The notes beneath the pieces are model-generated. The model did no database searches. It was given only the letters and a program-made list of their open reading frames with translations, and was not told the origin of the DNA. A program made the translations under genes and the position numbers. 64,000 nt of DNA from the NCBI RefSeq assembly GCF_008087625.1, contig NZ_CP042997.1:3906001-3970000 (forward strand). Reading direction: 5' to 3'. The stretch's first letter is position 1; each line of letters starts with the position of its first letter. Origin of the DNA: Aquisphaera giovannonii (GTDB lineage Bacteria; Planctomycetota; Planctomycetia; Isosphaerales; Isosphaeraceae). Positions 53,653-62,485 of this stretch are shown here, in pieces.

Positions 53653-54984
53653 ATGCGTCCCCTCGATCGCCGCAGCTTCCTGCACAACACCGCCGCGCTC
53701 GCCGGCGCGATCGCCGCGATGCCGCCCTCCGGCGCCAGGGCCGAGCGGCCCGAGGACGCCCCGGACGGGGGCAAGCCGGCCGGCCCGAACGAGGTCCTCC
53801 GCGTCGCGGTCGTCGGCGTCCGGGGCCGCGGCAACGACCACATCCAGGGCTTCACCCACCTCAAGGACGAGGCGCGGGTCACGGCCATCTGCGACATCGA
53901 CGAGAACGTGGCCGCGAGCCGCAAGAAGTACCTCGAGGAGCAGAACGGATCGGCCCCGAAGTACTACCAGGACATCCGCAAGCTCCTCGAAGATAAAGAT
54001 ATCGACATCATCTCGGTCGCCACCACCAACCACTGGCATGCGCTGGCCACCATCTGGGCCGTGCAGGCGGGGAAGGACGTCTACGTCGAGAAGCCGGTGA
54101 GCCACAACGTCACCGAGGGCCGGCGGATGGTGGAGGCCGCCCGCAAGTACAAGAAGATCGTCCAGACCGGGACGCAGTGCCGCAGCAGCAAGGGGCTCCG
54201 GGACGCCGTCGAGTTCATCCGCTCGGGCAAGCTCGGGCAGGTCTACATGGCCAAGGGCCTCTGCTACAAGCCCCGCGGCTCGATCGGCCACAAGCCGGAC
54301 GGCCCGGTGCCGGCGGGCGTCGACTACAACGTCTGGCTGGGCCCCGCGCCCGAGCGGCCGTTCAACGCCAACCGGTTCCACTACAACTGGCACTGGTTCT
54401 GGGACTACGGCAACGGCGACCTGGGCAACCAGGGCATCCACCAGATGGACCTCGCCCGGTGGGGGCTGGGCAAGCAGGAGTTCCCCAAGTCGGTCCTCGC
54501 CTCCGGCGGCCGGTTCGGCTACAAGGACGACGGCGAGACCCCCAACACGCTGAGCGTCTCCTTCGAGTTCGACGACTGCGAGCTTCAGTTCGAGGTCCGC
54601 GGCCTGCCCACCAACGACGAGCTGAAGGTGAAGGTCGGCGACATCTTCTACGGCACCGAGGGCATCCTGGCCATGACCAGCTACGAGAGCTGGCAGGTCT
54701 ACTTCGGCGACAAGCTGGAGAAGGGCCCCTCGGGCCGGGGCGGCGGCGACCACTACCTGAACTTCCTCAAGGCCGTCCGGGCCCGCGACCACAAGATCCT
54801 GAACGCCGACATCGAGCAGGGGCACCTCTCCAGCGCCTACTGCCACCTGGGGAACATCGCCTACCGGCTCGGCCGCAAGCTGCACATCAACCCCTCCACC
54901 GAGTCCTTCGTGAGCGACCCCGAGGCCGACGCGATGCTGACCCGCGAGTATCGCAAGCCGTTCGTGGTCCCCGAGAAGGTCTGA
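53653..54984 (+). CDS. Gfo/Idh/MocA family oxidoreductase, exported
   Basis: The 443-residue protein has a Tat-like leader (MRPLDRRSFLHNTAALAGAIAAMPP) with DRRSFL. The Rossmann fold begins RVAVVGVRGRGNDHIQGF (about residue 50), and the EKP motif is VYVEKPVSHNVTEGRRMVEAARKYKK (about 146). The DYNVWLGPAPERPFNANRFHYNWHWFWDYGNGDLGNQGIHQMDLARWGLG stretch defines the common planctomycete subgroup also seen at 20242-21561. NAD(P)-linked oxidation of an unknown sugar or cyclitol is the likely reaction. It stands alone, 120 bp after mlaD. Confidence 0.92.
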   Translation: MRPLDRRSFLHNTAALAGAIAAMPPSGARAERPEDAPDGGKPAGPNEVLRVAVVGVRGRGNDHIQGFTHLKDEARVTAICDIDENVAASRKKYLEEQNGSAPKYYQDIRKLLEDKDIDIISVATTNHWHALATIWAVQAGKDVYVEKPVSHNVTEGRRMVEAARKYKKIVQTGTQCRSSKGLRDAVEFIRSGKLGQVYMAKGLCYKPRGSIGHKPDGPVPAGVDYNVWLGPAPERPFNANRFHYNWHWFWDYGNGDLGNQGIHQMDLARWGLGKQEFPKSVLASGGRFGYKDDGETPNTLSVSFEFDDCELQFEVRGLPTNDELKVKVGDIFYGTEGILAMTSYESWQVYFGDKLEKGPSGRGGGDHYLNFLKAVRARDHKILNADIEQGHLSSAYCHLGNIAYRLGRKLHINPSTESFVSDPEADAMLTREYRKPFVVPEKV

Positions 54985-55061
54985 CCGCCTGATCCTCGCG
55001 CCGCCCCCCGGACGGCGGGCGGCGCGACGCCTCTTCTCCGCCTACACGACCGGGACGGCCC

Positions 55062-56624
55062 ATGAGCAGGATCGCGAGGATCGCGGCGGCGCTGGCGGTG
55101 GTCCTCGCCGAGCCATGCCTGCCGGCGGACGAGCCCGGCCCGTTCACCGCCGCCCGCTTCCGCGAGCACGTGGCGTTCCTGGCGTCGGACGCCCTGGAGG
55201 GCCGCAAGGCCGGGTCGGAGGGGGCGGCGAAGGCCGCGGACTACATCGCGGAGAGGTTCCGGGCGGCCGGGCTGTCCCCGGCCGGCGACGCGGGGACGTA
55301 TTTTCAGGCGTTCACGGCCCGCCGCGACCTGCGGTGCCGCAACGTCGTCGGCGTACTCCCGGGCGACGGGGGGCTCGCGGGCGAGAATGTGATCGTCGCC
55401 GCCCACTACGATCACCTGGGCCGCGTCCAGCTCGGGGCGGGGGACGCGGGCGACGCGACCTTCAACGGGGCGGACGACAACGCGTCGGGCGTCGCGGGGA
55501 TGCTGCTGATGCTCGAGGACATCGCCCGCGATCGCGCCGCACGTCCGGACGCGGCGCGTCGGGCCGTCGTGTTCCTCGCCACCGACGCGGAGGAGCAGGG
55601 CCTGCAAGGCGCCGCGCACTACGCCGATCATCCCGCGCTGCCGCTCGACCGGGCCGCCGCGATGCTCAACCTCGACATGATCGGCCGGCTCTCGGGCGGC
55701 CGGCTGTTCGCGCTCGACGCGGAGACCTCGCCGGGGCTCGCGTCCGCGATCCGCGAGCGGGCGAGGTCCTCTCGCGTCCGCGTGGAGACCCGCATCGGCG
55801 GCAACGAGCGCAGCGACCACGTGCTCTTCCTCCGGCGGCGGATCCCGTCGGTCCACTTCTACACCGGCCTCCACGCCGACTACCACGAGGTCGGCGACGA
55901 GCTGTCGACGATCGACTGCGAGGGGGGCGCCCGGATCGCCGCCCTCGGGGCGGGGTTCGTCCGCTTCGCGGCCGGCCATCCCGGGCGATTCGAGTACCGC
56001 CGCGTCGAGCCGGGCATGGACATCCGCAACGCCCTGGCGCTGGCGGGCCGGCTCGGGGTCGTCCCCGCGGGGGGATCCCAGGGCGGGCGCCATCCCCGGA
56101 TCGTGCTCGTCGTGCCCGGCAGCCTCGCCGCCCGCAAGGGCGTGAAGGTGGGCGACGAGATCGCGAGCATCAACGGCGTCGCCATGGACCGGATCGAGGA
56201 CGCCATCCTCGCGATCTCCCAGCTTCGGCTCGACCAGCCCCAGCGGGTGACCATCCTGCGGGGCGGCGAGCCGATCGACGTCCGCGTCGCGGCCGGCGAG
56301 CTCACCGACCTCACGGGCCCGCGACGCGAGGCCGCCCCGGGCGGCCGGATCGCCGTCACCTTCCAGTTCACTCCCCCCGCCGGGACGGAGCAGGTCTCCG
56401 TCGGCGGGGACTTCGGCGCGTCCCATGCCCACGAGGAGAGGCCCATGGAAGGCCCGGGCCCGGGTGGCAGGTACACCCTGCGACTGATCCTCGACCCCGG
56501 GGATTACGCCTACAACTTCCAATGCCGTGGGCCGGGCGCCGACGGCTCCTACCCCGACCCGACCAACACGGAGCAGGACGAGTTCGGCAACAGCGTGCTC
56601 CGCGTCGGGGCCGCCCCGCGGTGA
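55062..56624 (+). CDS. M28 peptidase with PDZ and CBM48-like domains
   Basis: The 520-residue secreted protein starts with a signal peptide (ARIAAALAVVLAEPCLPA). The M28 domain (about 25-310) has the two-zinc site: AAHYDHLGRV (H), ADDNASGVAGMLL (D), TDAEEQGLQGA (EE), LNLDMIGRL (D) and FYTGLHADYHEVGDE (H). A PDZ domain follows at about 345-415 (IVLVVPGSLAARKGVKVGDEIASINGV). The last 95 residues (AVTFQFTPPAGTEQVSVGGDFG ... YAYNFQCRG) resemble the AMPK-type glycogen-binding CBM48 fold. Likely an aminopeptidase with a carbohydrate-binding module. Confidence 0.88.
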   Translation: MSRIARIAAALAVVLAEPCLPADEPGPFTAARFREHVAFLASDALEGRKAGSEGAAKAADYIAERFRAAGLSPAGDAGTYFQAFTARRDLRCRNVVGVLPGDGGLAGENVIVAAHYDHLGRVQLGAGDAGDATFNGADDNASGVAGMLLMLEDIARDRAARPDAARRAVVFLATDAEEQGLQGAAHYADHPALPLDRAAAMLNLDMIGRLSGGRLFALDAETSPGLASAIRERARSSRVRVETRIGGNERSDHVLFLRRRIPSVHFYTGLHADYHEVGDELSTIDCEGGARIAALGAGFVRFAAGHPGRFEYRRVEPGMDIRNALALAGRLGVVPAGGSQGGRHPRIVLVVPGSLAARKGVKVGDEIASINGVAMDRIEDAILAISQLRLDQPQRVTILRGGEPIDVRVAAGELTDLTGPRREAAPGGRIAVTFQFTPPAGTEQVSVGGDFGASHAHEERPMEGPGPGGRYTLRLILDPGDYAYNFQCRGPGADGSYPDPTNTEQDEFGNSVLRVGAAPR

Positions 56625-56700
56625 GGCCCGAGGAGTCCGCCTTCGGCCGCGGCCGACGGCCTCCCGGGCGTCCCGCCCGCCGACGCCGCCTCGGCGGTCC

Positions 56701-56709
56701 CGCGCGTCC
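56701..56709. repeat. 9-bp target-site duplication, left
   Basis: CGCGCGTCC directly abuts the left end of the insertion sequence and is identical to 58455-58463 abutting its right end. Confidence 0.85.
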
Positions 56710-56718
56710 GGGTGCACG

Positions 56719-58023
56719 TCAGCTTCTGATTTTCTTGCGCGTTAATCTGGGCGCTCGTGGCCGGCGAGTGAAGGGACAGCCCGGACGTGTCTCGAGGTGC
56801 GCCTCCAGCCGTTCGTCGTCCGAGAGCGCCGCGGCGCGCACCTGGAGGATGGCCTCGGCCCCCTCCGGGTCGTTCCAGAACATCTCGGTCCCCTTGACCC
56901 GGTAGTTCACCTCCTTGACGAGCGACTCCATCCAGGCCGTCGTCACCGGCAGCCCGCTCCGGCGATATTCGGGATATCTCATGCGCCCTTCGTTGTTGCT
57001 CAGGTAGGTGATCGTCACGGCCAGGACCTTCCGCGGGTCCTGATCCGGCGCGGTCGCGGGCGGCTCGCCCAGCTTCGCCCGCCAGGCCTGCAACTCCTCG
57101 ATCACCTGGCCGACCTCCCCTCGCCATGCGCCTCGCATCCAGGCCAGGTACCGGTCCCACGCGTCCTCGGGCCCCTCGTGCACGGCCTTGGCCACCAGGA
57201 ACAGGTAGCTCAGCACGTGGATGAAGTCGAGGATCGGCGTAAACTCGCCGAAGTGCCGCTTCCGGATCGACCAGTTCCACGCCAGCCCATCGCCCAGGAA
57301 CGCCTTGGCTGACGCCTCGGGGAATCGCCGCCGCTTGGCTTCCCGCGCCATCTGCTTGCCGAACTCCTTCGAGTCCGCCATGCTGCTCAGCACGGTGCGC
57401 ACCGACCGCTTCGGCCGCCAGTCGGCCGGCGGCACCATCTCCATGCCCTCGGGGGGCTCGCCGGCCCGCGATGGCGACTCGGGCGGCGAGGCCATGGAGG
57501 CGACCGACAGGGCTTCGGTCTCGGCGATCTTGGCCACGTGCTCCGGGTCGGCGAAGCAGGCCGGCGGCTCGGGCTCGGGGTCTTCCTCGGAGGTCGTGGG
57601 CCGGGCCCGGATCAGGCAGGCGTTCTTGGTCTCTCGCCACCCCTCGGATGTGCGGTGGACGCCGGGGCCGTGTCCCGGCTCGCGGGTGCGGATCCGGCCG
57701 CCGTCGCATTCGACCACCGCCAGCGCCGGCGGGCCCTCGGGGCGCCGTGCCAGCGAGTCATCGGTCCTGGGATCGGCGTCCCGACGTCGGGCCAGCTCGA
57801 GGCCGACGTCGCGCACCACGCGCTCGATGGTCTTGGCCGAGACGGGCTGGCCGGCCACCTGCTTCATCACGATGGCGGCCCGCTTGAACGAGCGGGCCTC
57901 GGCTCCGGCGTAGGTGAGCCGTCGCACGAGGGTCGGGGTCAAGGCCCGAGCATCAAGGCCCAGCGCCTCCCGGAGGGGGGAAAAACCCGCGGCGACAGCG
58001 GGGGCAATGACCCATCGGCTCAT
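56719..58023 (-). CDS. ISKra4-like transposase, catalytic part
   Basis: The 434-residue frame covers the catalytic part of the transposase. Recognisable pieces include LVRRLTYAGAEARSFKRAAIVMKQVAGQPVSAKTIERVV (helix-turn-helix-like), ALAVVECDGGRIRTRE (first catalytic Asp), KAFLGDGLAWNWSIRKRHFGEFTPILDFIHVLSYLFLVAKAVH (second Asp), and TAWMESLVKEVNYRVKGTEMFWN (catalytic Glu). Its first 20 codons overlap the upstream frame in another register and are not needed for the fold; the true product probably starts in that frame and shifts at the T5C6 run. Confidence 0.88.
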   Translation of the reverse strand: MSRWVIAPAVAAGFSPLREALGLDARALTPTLVRRLTYAGAEARSFKRAAIVMKQVAGQPVSAKTIERVVRDVGLELARRRDADPRTDDSLARRPEGPPALAVVECDGGRIRTREPGHGPGVHRTSEGWRETKNACLIRARPTTSEEDPEPEPPACFADPEHVAKIAETEALSVASMASPPESPSRAGEPPEGMEMVPPADWRPKRSVRTVLSSMADSKEFGKQMAREAKRRRFPEASAKAFLGDGLAWNWSIRKRHFGEFTPILDFIHVLSYLFLVAKAVHEGPEDAWDRYLAWMRGAWRGEVGQVIEELQAWRAKLGEPPATAPDQDPRKVLAVTITYLSNNEGRMRYPEYRRSGLPVTTAWMESLVKEVNYRVKGTEMFWNDPEGAEAILQVRAAALSDDERLEAHLETRPGCPFTRRPRAPRLTRKKIRS

Positions 58024-58324
58024 CGAAGTCCAGGGGGCCGTCTATCGAAGTGACGGAGCGACTCCTGGGGACGACCTCGCAGCGGGTGCCGCACTCGGGG
58101 CACTTGACCGAGCGGGTCGCGTGCGAGGCCAGCTCCCCCATGTGACGGGCTTGCACCGTACGGCTGAGCCGCCGCCCCAGCTCGTGGGCACGGGCTTCGA
58201 TGACCGAGTAGTGGGGGATGCCCACCACCGTGCCGTCGGCCCGATCGAGGGCCACGGCGACGCGTGCCGCCTCCTTCAGGAGTTGGTCCAATCTCGCCTG
58301 AAGTTCGGTCATCGTCCCATCCAT
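57953..58324 (-). CDS. ISKra4-like transposase, N-terminal zinc-ribbon part
   Basis: The 123-residue frame has a helical start (TELQARLDQLLKEAARVAVALDRADG) and a zinc ribbon with CPECGTRCEV and CPRCRRGFFPP. In one-piece ISKra4 transposases this ribbon is followed directly by the PLREALGLD region, which here lies in a different frame of the overlapping gene. Reading must move forward one base (or back two) near TTTTTCCCCCC on the minus strand. It could be programmed or transcriptional slippage, or a simple inactivating mutation. Confidence 0.85.
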   Translation of the reverse strand: MDGTMTELQARLDQLLKEAARVAVALDRADGTVVGIPHYSVIEARAHELGRRLSRTVQARHMGELASHATRSVKCPECGTRCEVVPRSRSVTSIDGPLDFDEPMGHCPRCRRGFFPPPGGAGP

Positions 58325-58454
58325 GGATCGGCCTCCGCCGGGGTAGATCGGGCCTCCAAAGCACCGAAGGGCCGCACTCTACCACGGAACCACCGCGTTC
58401 CTCCATTGACATCCTCGTCCTCGCAGTAGAAGGCGCAGAAGCTGACGTGCACCC

Positions 58455-58463
58455 CGCGCGTCC
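58455..58463. repeat. 9-bp target-site duplication, right
   Basis: CGCGCGTCC directly follows the right inverted repeat of the insertion sequence, matching 56701-56709 exactly. Confidence 0.85.
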
Positions 58464-58661
58464 CGGGCGGGGTGCATTGAGGTTGCGTCGGCCGGCGTGC
58501 GGGAGTAATCTGAGCGGCCGGTTGCAAGAGCCACAGGGAGCGGACTCCCCGAATCCACGGCGCCATCCCCGGTGGCGCCGACCGTCGCGTCGCTCTTCTC
58601 CCCGCACGGACGCTGGGGCATGGCCCAGGTGTCCGGCCACCGGTCCGGAGACACGAACAGG

Positions 58662-58979
58662 ATGTCACAGCTCACGATGGCGCCGGAAACCGCGGACCAG
58701 ACCCAGCTCTCCAGGATGTCCCACTCGATCCGCGGCAAGCTCCAGTTCATGGACTACCTCGTCCGCGCCGCGGTGGCGGACGTGGAGCGATTCCAGGACG
58801 AGCCCGACCCGGGCACGCGGATCTTCATCCGCCAGCTCGTGGAGATGCACGCGGCGAGCCTCCGGCTCGAGAGCCAGAACATGCGGAGCATCGGCGAGCT
58901 CTGCGACACGCTCGAGGCGATGGTCTCCGGCGCCCCCGCGACGCTCGGCACGCCGAACAGCCCGGGAGAGATGGCATGA
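58662..58979 (+). CDS. Small helical protein, unknown, paralog of next gene
   Basis: The ATG at 58662 gives 105 residues (MSQLTMAPETADQTQ...); an upstream ATG at 58620 is possible. The region I-R-G-K-L-Q-F-x-x-Y-L (about residues 23-34) starts a helical stretch to about residue 90 that aligns without gaps to the next gene product. No signal peptide, membrane segment or known domain is visible. The stop overlaps the next start (ATGA), so the two proteins are made together and may form a heteromer. Confidence 0.7.
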   Translation: MSQLTMAPETADQTQLSRMSHSIRGKLQFMDYLVRAAVADVERFQDEPDPGTRIFIRQLVEMHAASLRLESQNMRSIGELCDTLEAMVSGAPATLGTPNSPGEMA

Positions 58980-59365
58980 CGCCCCCAGAGAATGGGACCC
59001 TCAACGGCCAGGCCGCCGAGCCGGCCGGCCCTCACGCCGAGTTCGAGGAGCATGCCCCGGCCCCGGCGGCCCCGCCGGCCGCGCCCTCCCCGGAGCTCCG
59101 CCAGTTCCTCGCCGAGATCAAGGGGCAGGCCCAGTTCCTGCTCTACCTCGCCGACCAGATCGAGGAATCGCTGAACCAGCTCGGCGGCGAGAGCGACCGC
59201 TGCCACGGCGCCTTCCTGTGCAAGGTCCTGACCATGTACTCCGGCCAGCTCGAGACCAAGCACCAGGGCCTGGGCGAGAAGATCGCCGAGGCCTGCCAGG
59301 AGGTCTACATCACCGTCCGCGAGCACGGCCACGACTTCGACATGGACCGCGGCGACCGGGACTGA
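58976..59365 (+). CDS. Small helical protein, unknown, paralog of previous gene
   Basis: The 129-residue protein starts in the stop of the previous gene. It has a Pro/Ala-rich N-terminus (about 1-40) and then IKGQAQFLLYLADQIEESL..., with FLCKVLTMYSGQLETKHQGLGEKIAEAC. About 13 of 60 positions match the upstream protein without gaps, including G, QF, YL, F, M, L and Q. It ends in an acidic HDFDMDRGDRD tail. Function unknown; the pairing and overlap suggest a two-subunit complex. Confidence 0.75.
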   Translation: MTPPENGTLNGQAAEPAGPHAEFEEHAPAPAAPPAAPSPELRQFLAEIKGQAQFLLYLADQIEESLNQLGGESDRCHGAFLCKVLTMYSGQLETKHQGLGEKIAEACQEVYITVREHGHDFDMDRGDRD

Positions 59366-59425
59366 GCCCTCAAGCCCGGCATCCGGCGCCGGGCGGCCAC
59401 GGCCGCCCCGACGGGCCCGGGCCGA

Positions 59426-60172
59426 TCAGCCGATGACCCGGCTCACGCCCAGGCGGAAGAGGATCCACAGCGCGCTGCGGGCCTCCTTCATGTTGATCTT
59501 CGAGACCCCCGAGCGGCGGTTCTCGAAGAGGATCGGCGTCTCGCCGATGCGGCAGCCGACCTTCTTGCACCAGTAGAGGATCTCCTCCTGGAAGGAGTAG
59601 CCCCGCGATCGCACCTTGCTCGGGTCGATCTGGGCGAGCTTGCTGACGCGGTAGCAGCGGAACGCGCCGCTGTTGTCCTTGCTGGTCAGGCCGAGGAGGA
59701 GCCTGGCGTACCAGTTGATGCCCGAGCTCATCACCTTCCGCTTGAGGTTGAAGCCCCCCTCCACGCCCCCGCCCGGGACGTACCGCGACCCGATCATCAC
59801 GTCGTGATCCCGCATGCCATCCACCAGCGCGGGGATGAACCGCGGGGGATGGCTGAAGTCGGCGTCCAGGTTCAGCAGGTAGTCATATTGGTTCTTGACC
59901 GCGTAGGCCATCGCCTCCAGCATGGCGGTGCCCAGGCCGAGCTTGCCCGCGCGGTGGATCACGTGGATCCTCGGCAGGCGGGCGGCCAGGTCGTCGGCGA
60001 TCTGGCCCGTGCCGTCCGGGGAATTGTCATCGACGACGAGGATCGAGCACCCGGGGGCGAACTCGCGGATCGACGCGACCAGGGGCTCGAGGTTGCCCGC
60101 CTCGTTGTAAGTGGCCAGCGAGACCAGGAGCTTCGGCCCCGCGGGGGCGTTCTCGTCGTTGGGGACGCTCAC
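59426..60172 (-). CDS. Polyprenol-phosphate mannosyltransferase (GT2)
   Basis: The 248-residue enzyme is a soluble GT2 of the dolichol/polyprenol-phosphate mannose synthase type. Visible: VSLATYNEAGNLEPLVASI, the nucleotide site VVDDNSPDGTGQIADDL, LNLDADFSHPPRFIPAL (metal-binding DAD), and YSFQEEILYWCKKVGCRIGETPILFENRRSGVSKINMKEA. It makes a lipid-linked sugar from GDP-mannose or a similar donor for extracytoplasmic glycosylation. No C-terminal membrane domain is present. The mannose isomerase at 38-40 kb could supply the precursor, but the two are not linked. Confidence 0.92.
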   Translation of the reverse strand: MSVPNDENAPAGPKLLVSLATYNEAGNLEPLVASIREFAPGCSILVVDDNSPDGTGQIADDLAARLPRIHVIHRAGKLGLGTAMLEAMAYAVKNQYDYLLNLDADFSHPPRFIPALVDGMRDHDVMIGSRYVPGGGVEGGFNLKRKVMSSGINWYARLLLGLTSKDNSGAFRCYRVSKLAQIDPSKVRSRGYSFQEEILYWCKKVGCRIGETPILFENRRSGVSKINMKEARSALWILFRLGVSRVIG

Positions 60173-60679
60173 GATTCATCCATTCTCTATCAGGGTGGCC
60201 CCCGGACCTCTCGGGGAGGCCCTGCCGGGGCGCCGAAGCCGATCCGGCCGGAATACCGCCGTGCGCCGTTGGAGGGTAGCTCGAGGTAGGTTAATCCACG
60301 AGGGGACACGCGCCAAGGCTCTCGGACGAACGCCGTTGCACGGACGGAACGAGGCCCGGAGGCGGTTGCGGCGGAGGGTAGACAGGTGCCGCCGTCGTCG
60401 AATCCCATGACGCGACGCCGCCACAGCGCGTGGCGAGGAGGCGACGCCGGCCGTCCCCCCGGGAAGGGGACGGGCGGGAGCACAGGGAACGCGAGAGGCG
60501 GCGGCACCTGCTATTCGAGTCGGCCCGTGAGTGCGGCCATGTCGTGGGTCTCGTGATCGCGACGCGGGCATCCCGCGGCTCAAGGGTTGCAGCGAGCCCC
60601 CGGTTTCACGCCGAGGGTGCCGGCCGCGACGAATCGCCGCCGCCCTGTCCCCCGGCACCGAGGCGGTCGCGCCCGGAGG
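60173..60679. other. Gene-free stretch
   Basis: About 500 bp between the mannosyltransferase start and the end of the AAA ATPase gene. Several ORFs of arginine/proline-rich shadow type cover it on both strands; none has a domain or a ribosome site. I see no clear hairpin. Confidence 0.5.
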
Positions 60680-62164
60680 TCATGGTCGCCCCTGGCGGAG
60701 CCTGGAGAAGAGCTGGCCGTAGGGGGCATGCTCGTGCTCGGCCTCGACGCGGACGACGGACGGCGGTGCCTCGGGGCCGGCGGCCTCCGGCGCGGCGGCC
60801 GCGTACGCCCTCGGGCGGGCGGAGGGCCGGGCCTCGGCCGTCGGGTCGGGCCCCTCGGCCTCCGCGTCCACGGCCCGGCCTCGATTCCTCGCCCATTCGG
60901 CCCACGCCTGGAGCGCCGCGTAGTGGTCCTCGACCATCTCCTCGCTCGGGAGTTCCGCCGCCTCGTCGGCCTGCGGCAGGCTCACGGCGGCGGCCTGCGG
61001 CGGAGAGGGGAGCGGATCGCCGAGGATGGAGGCATCCATGGAAAAGCGAGGCGGCGGGGCCGGCGTGTCATCCCCCGCCGGGATCGGCCGGGGTCCGGCC
61101 AGGCTCTCGACCCGACCCTCGACCCCGGCGTCTTCCAGATCGGCGTCGTCCTGGCCGGCGGCGTCGGCCTCGAGGCTGCCCCCCCAGCCGACCTCGATCA
61201 GGCCCTCCTCGACGCGGAGCGGAGGCCGGCTCGGGATGAGGGCCGCCGTCGTGGGCGTCTCGACGAGTCCCGCGACGCCGGGGGCCGCGTGGTACGGCCG
61301 CTCCGGAGTTCGAGAGGCCCGCGCGACCGATGCGGGCGTCGGCGCCAGGATCCGCCCGGCCTCCGGGAGCCGCACGGGCCTCGATCCGCCGGGGGTCGAC
61401 GGGGACGGGCCGGGGGCCGGTTCCGGGGCGGACCGATCCGACCGCGCACGGATCGCCCGCAGGATCCGGCGGGGATTTCCGCCGTTCCGCCGGTGCAGGT
61501 CCTCGAGCGACGAAGGATCGAGGGGCCTGGGGGCCTCGGACTCCACCAGGACCCGGCACTCCTCGACATCCAGCGGCGGGAGGTGGATGTGCAGGCCCAG
61601 CCGGCCCGCCAGCGGATCCCGCCGCCGCCCCATGAGGAGCCTCGTCAGGCCGGTCGTCCCCACGAGGAGCATGCCGGCGAAGCCCGCCGCGACCTGGTCG
61701 GATTCCATCGCGTGGACAAGGGCCGCGAGCTCGGACCACACCCCCGCCGACGCGTCCTGGGCCTCCTCCAGGACGAGGAGCCATCGGCGTCCCTCGGCGG
61801 CCTCTTCGCGGAGCGACCGGGCGATCCTCAGCCGGTTCGCGGCGAGTCCGCGAGGCGTCCCCTCGTCGTCGGGGTCGAGTCCGTCGGCGATCAGCTCGAG
61901 CAGGCCGGCGGGGTCCAGGGCCCCCGAGGCGGCCACCGAGAGGGTCCGCCAGGCGGGCGGCAGCTCCTCGCGCATCTTCCTGCACAACCACGACTTGCCG
62001 ACGCCCGGCTCGCCCGTCAGGAGGGCCGGCCCCGGGCCCTCGGCCAGGACGTGGGCCGTCAAGGCGTCGAGCGCCCGGCGGCGGCTCGGCAAGGGAGATT
62101 CGCTCGATGCCCCCCCTGGCGCGGCAAGACGAACCTCGAGCCGGTCGCCCCGGATTCCCTTCAT
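60680..62164 (-). CDS. ExeA-like AAA ATPase with disordered C-terminus
   Basis: I start at the ATG at 62164 (MKGIRGDRLEV), which follows GGGAGACGAGGCG; in-frame ATGs upstream add 7 or more residues. The 494-residue protein has an AAA/ExeA-type ATPase in residues 25-235: Walker A LLTGEPGVGKSWL (about 49-60), Walker B WLLVLEEAQD (about 128-137), sensor GTTGLTRLLMGRRRDPLAGRLGLHIHLPPLDVEE and RRNGGNPRRIL. The remaining 255 residues are Pro/Ala/Glu-rich and look disordered. ExeA/GspA family ATPases act in secretin assembly; here no secretion genes are adjacent. Confidence 0.85.
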   Translation of the reverse strand: MKGIRGDRLEVRLAAPGGASSESPLPSRRRALDALTAHVLAEGPGPALLTGEPGVGKSWLCRKMREELPPAWRTLSVAASGALDPAGLLELIADGLDPDDEGTPRGLAANRLRIARSLREEAAEGRRWLLVLEEAQDASAGVWSELAALVHAMESDQVAAGFAGMLLVGTTGLTRLLMGRRRDPLAGRLGLHIHLPPLDVEECRVLVESEAPRPLDPSSLEDLHRRNGGNPRRILRAIRARSDRSAPEPAPGPSPSTPGGSRPVRLPEAGRILAPTPASVARASRTPERPYHAAPGVAGLVETPTTAALIPSRPPLRVEEGLIEVGWGGSLEADAAGQDDADLEDAGVEGRVESLAGPRPIPAGDDTPAPPPRFSMDASILGDPLPSPPQAAAVSLPQADEAAELPSEEMVEDHYAALQAWAEWARNRGRAVDAEAEGPDPTAEARPSARPRAYAAAAPEAAGPEAPPSVVRVEAEHEHAPYGQLFSRLRQGRP

Positions 62165-62485
62165 CGCCTCGTCTCCCTTCCTCATCGCGTTCGACCGGCG
62201 GCCCGCATGGGCCTCGCCGCGCGGGCCTCCGCCGCGTCTCCGCCGCAGGGCCGGTCTATCCCTTAGATTCGGTGCCGGACGGCCCCCGGCTTGAGCCGGC
62301 CATCGCGTCGGCCCGGGCCGGACGCCCCTCGGCGGCCCGGACGCCTCTCCGGAAGTTGCCTCCGGCGATGGGTTTCTAGTACGATCGGGCGTCATAAAGG
62401 GGTGCCATCGGCGTACGGGATGACGCGGGGTGTGCGGACGGCGCGTGCCGGAAGCGGCCCGCGGGGTGGCAGCCGGGGGTCAGTT

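Larger units (their letters stand above)
56710..58454. mobile_element. Complete ISKra4-like insertion sequence
   Basis: The element is 1745 bp. Its ends are perfect 19-base inverted repeats (GGGTGCACGTCAGCTTCTG at 56710-56728 and its complement at 58436-58454), flanked by a 9-base target duplication. It contains two overlapping minus-strand frames for one transposase. Unrepeated flanks on both sides fit a simple insertion into the space between the M28 peptidase gene and the small paralogous genes. The intact ends and duplication suggest recent insertion. The family call is from protein features. Confidence 0.9.

Noticed and set aside
60430-62266. Long plus-strand frames opposite the AAA ATPase
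   Set aside because: Arg/Gly/Pro-rich shadows; the minus frame has Walker A and B motifs.
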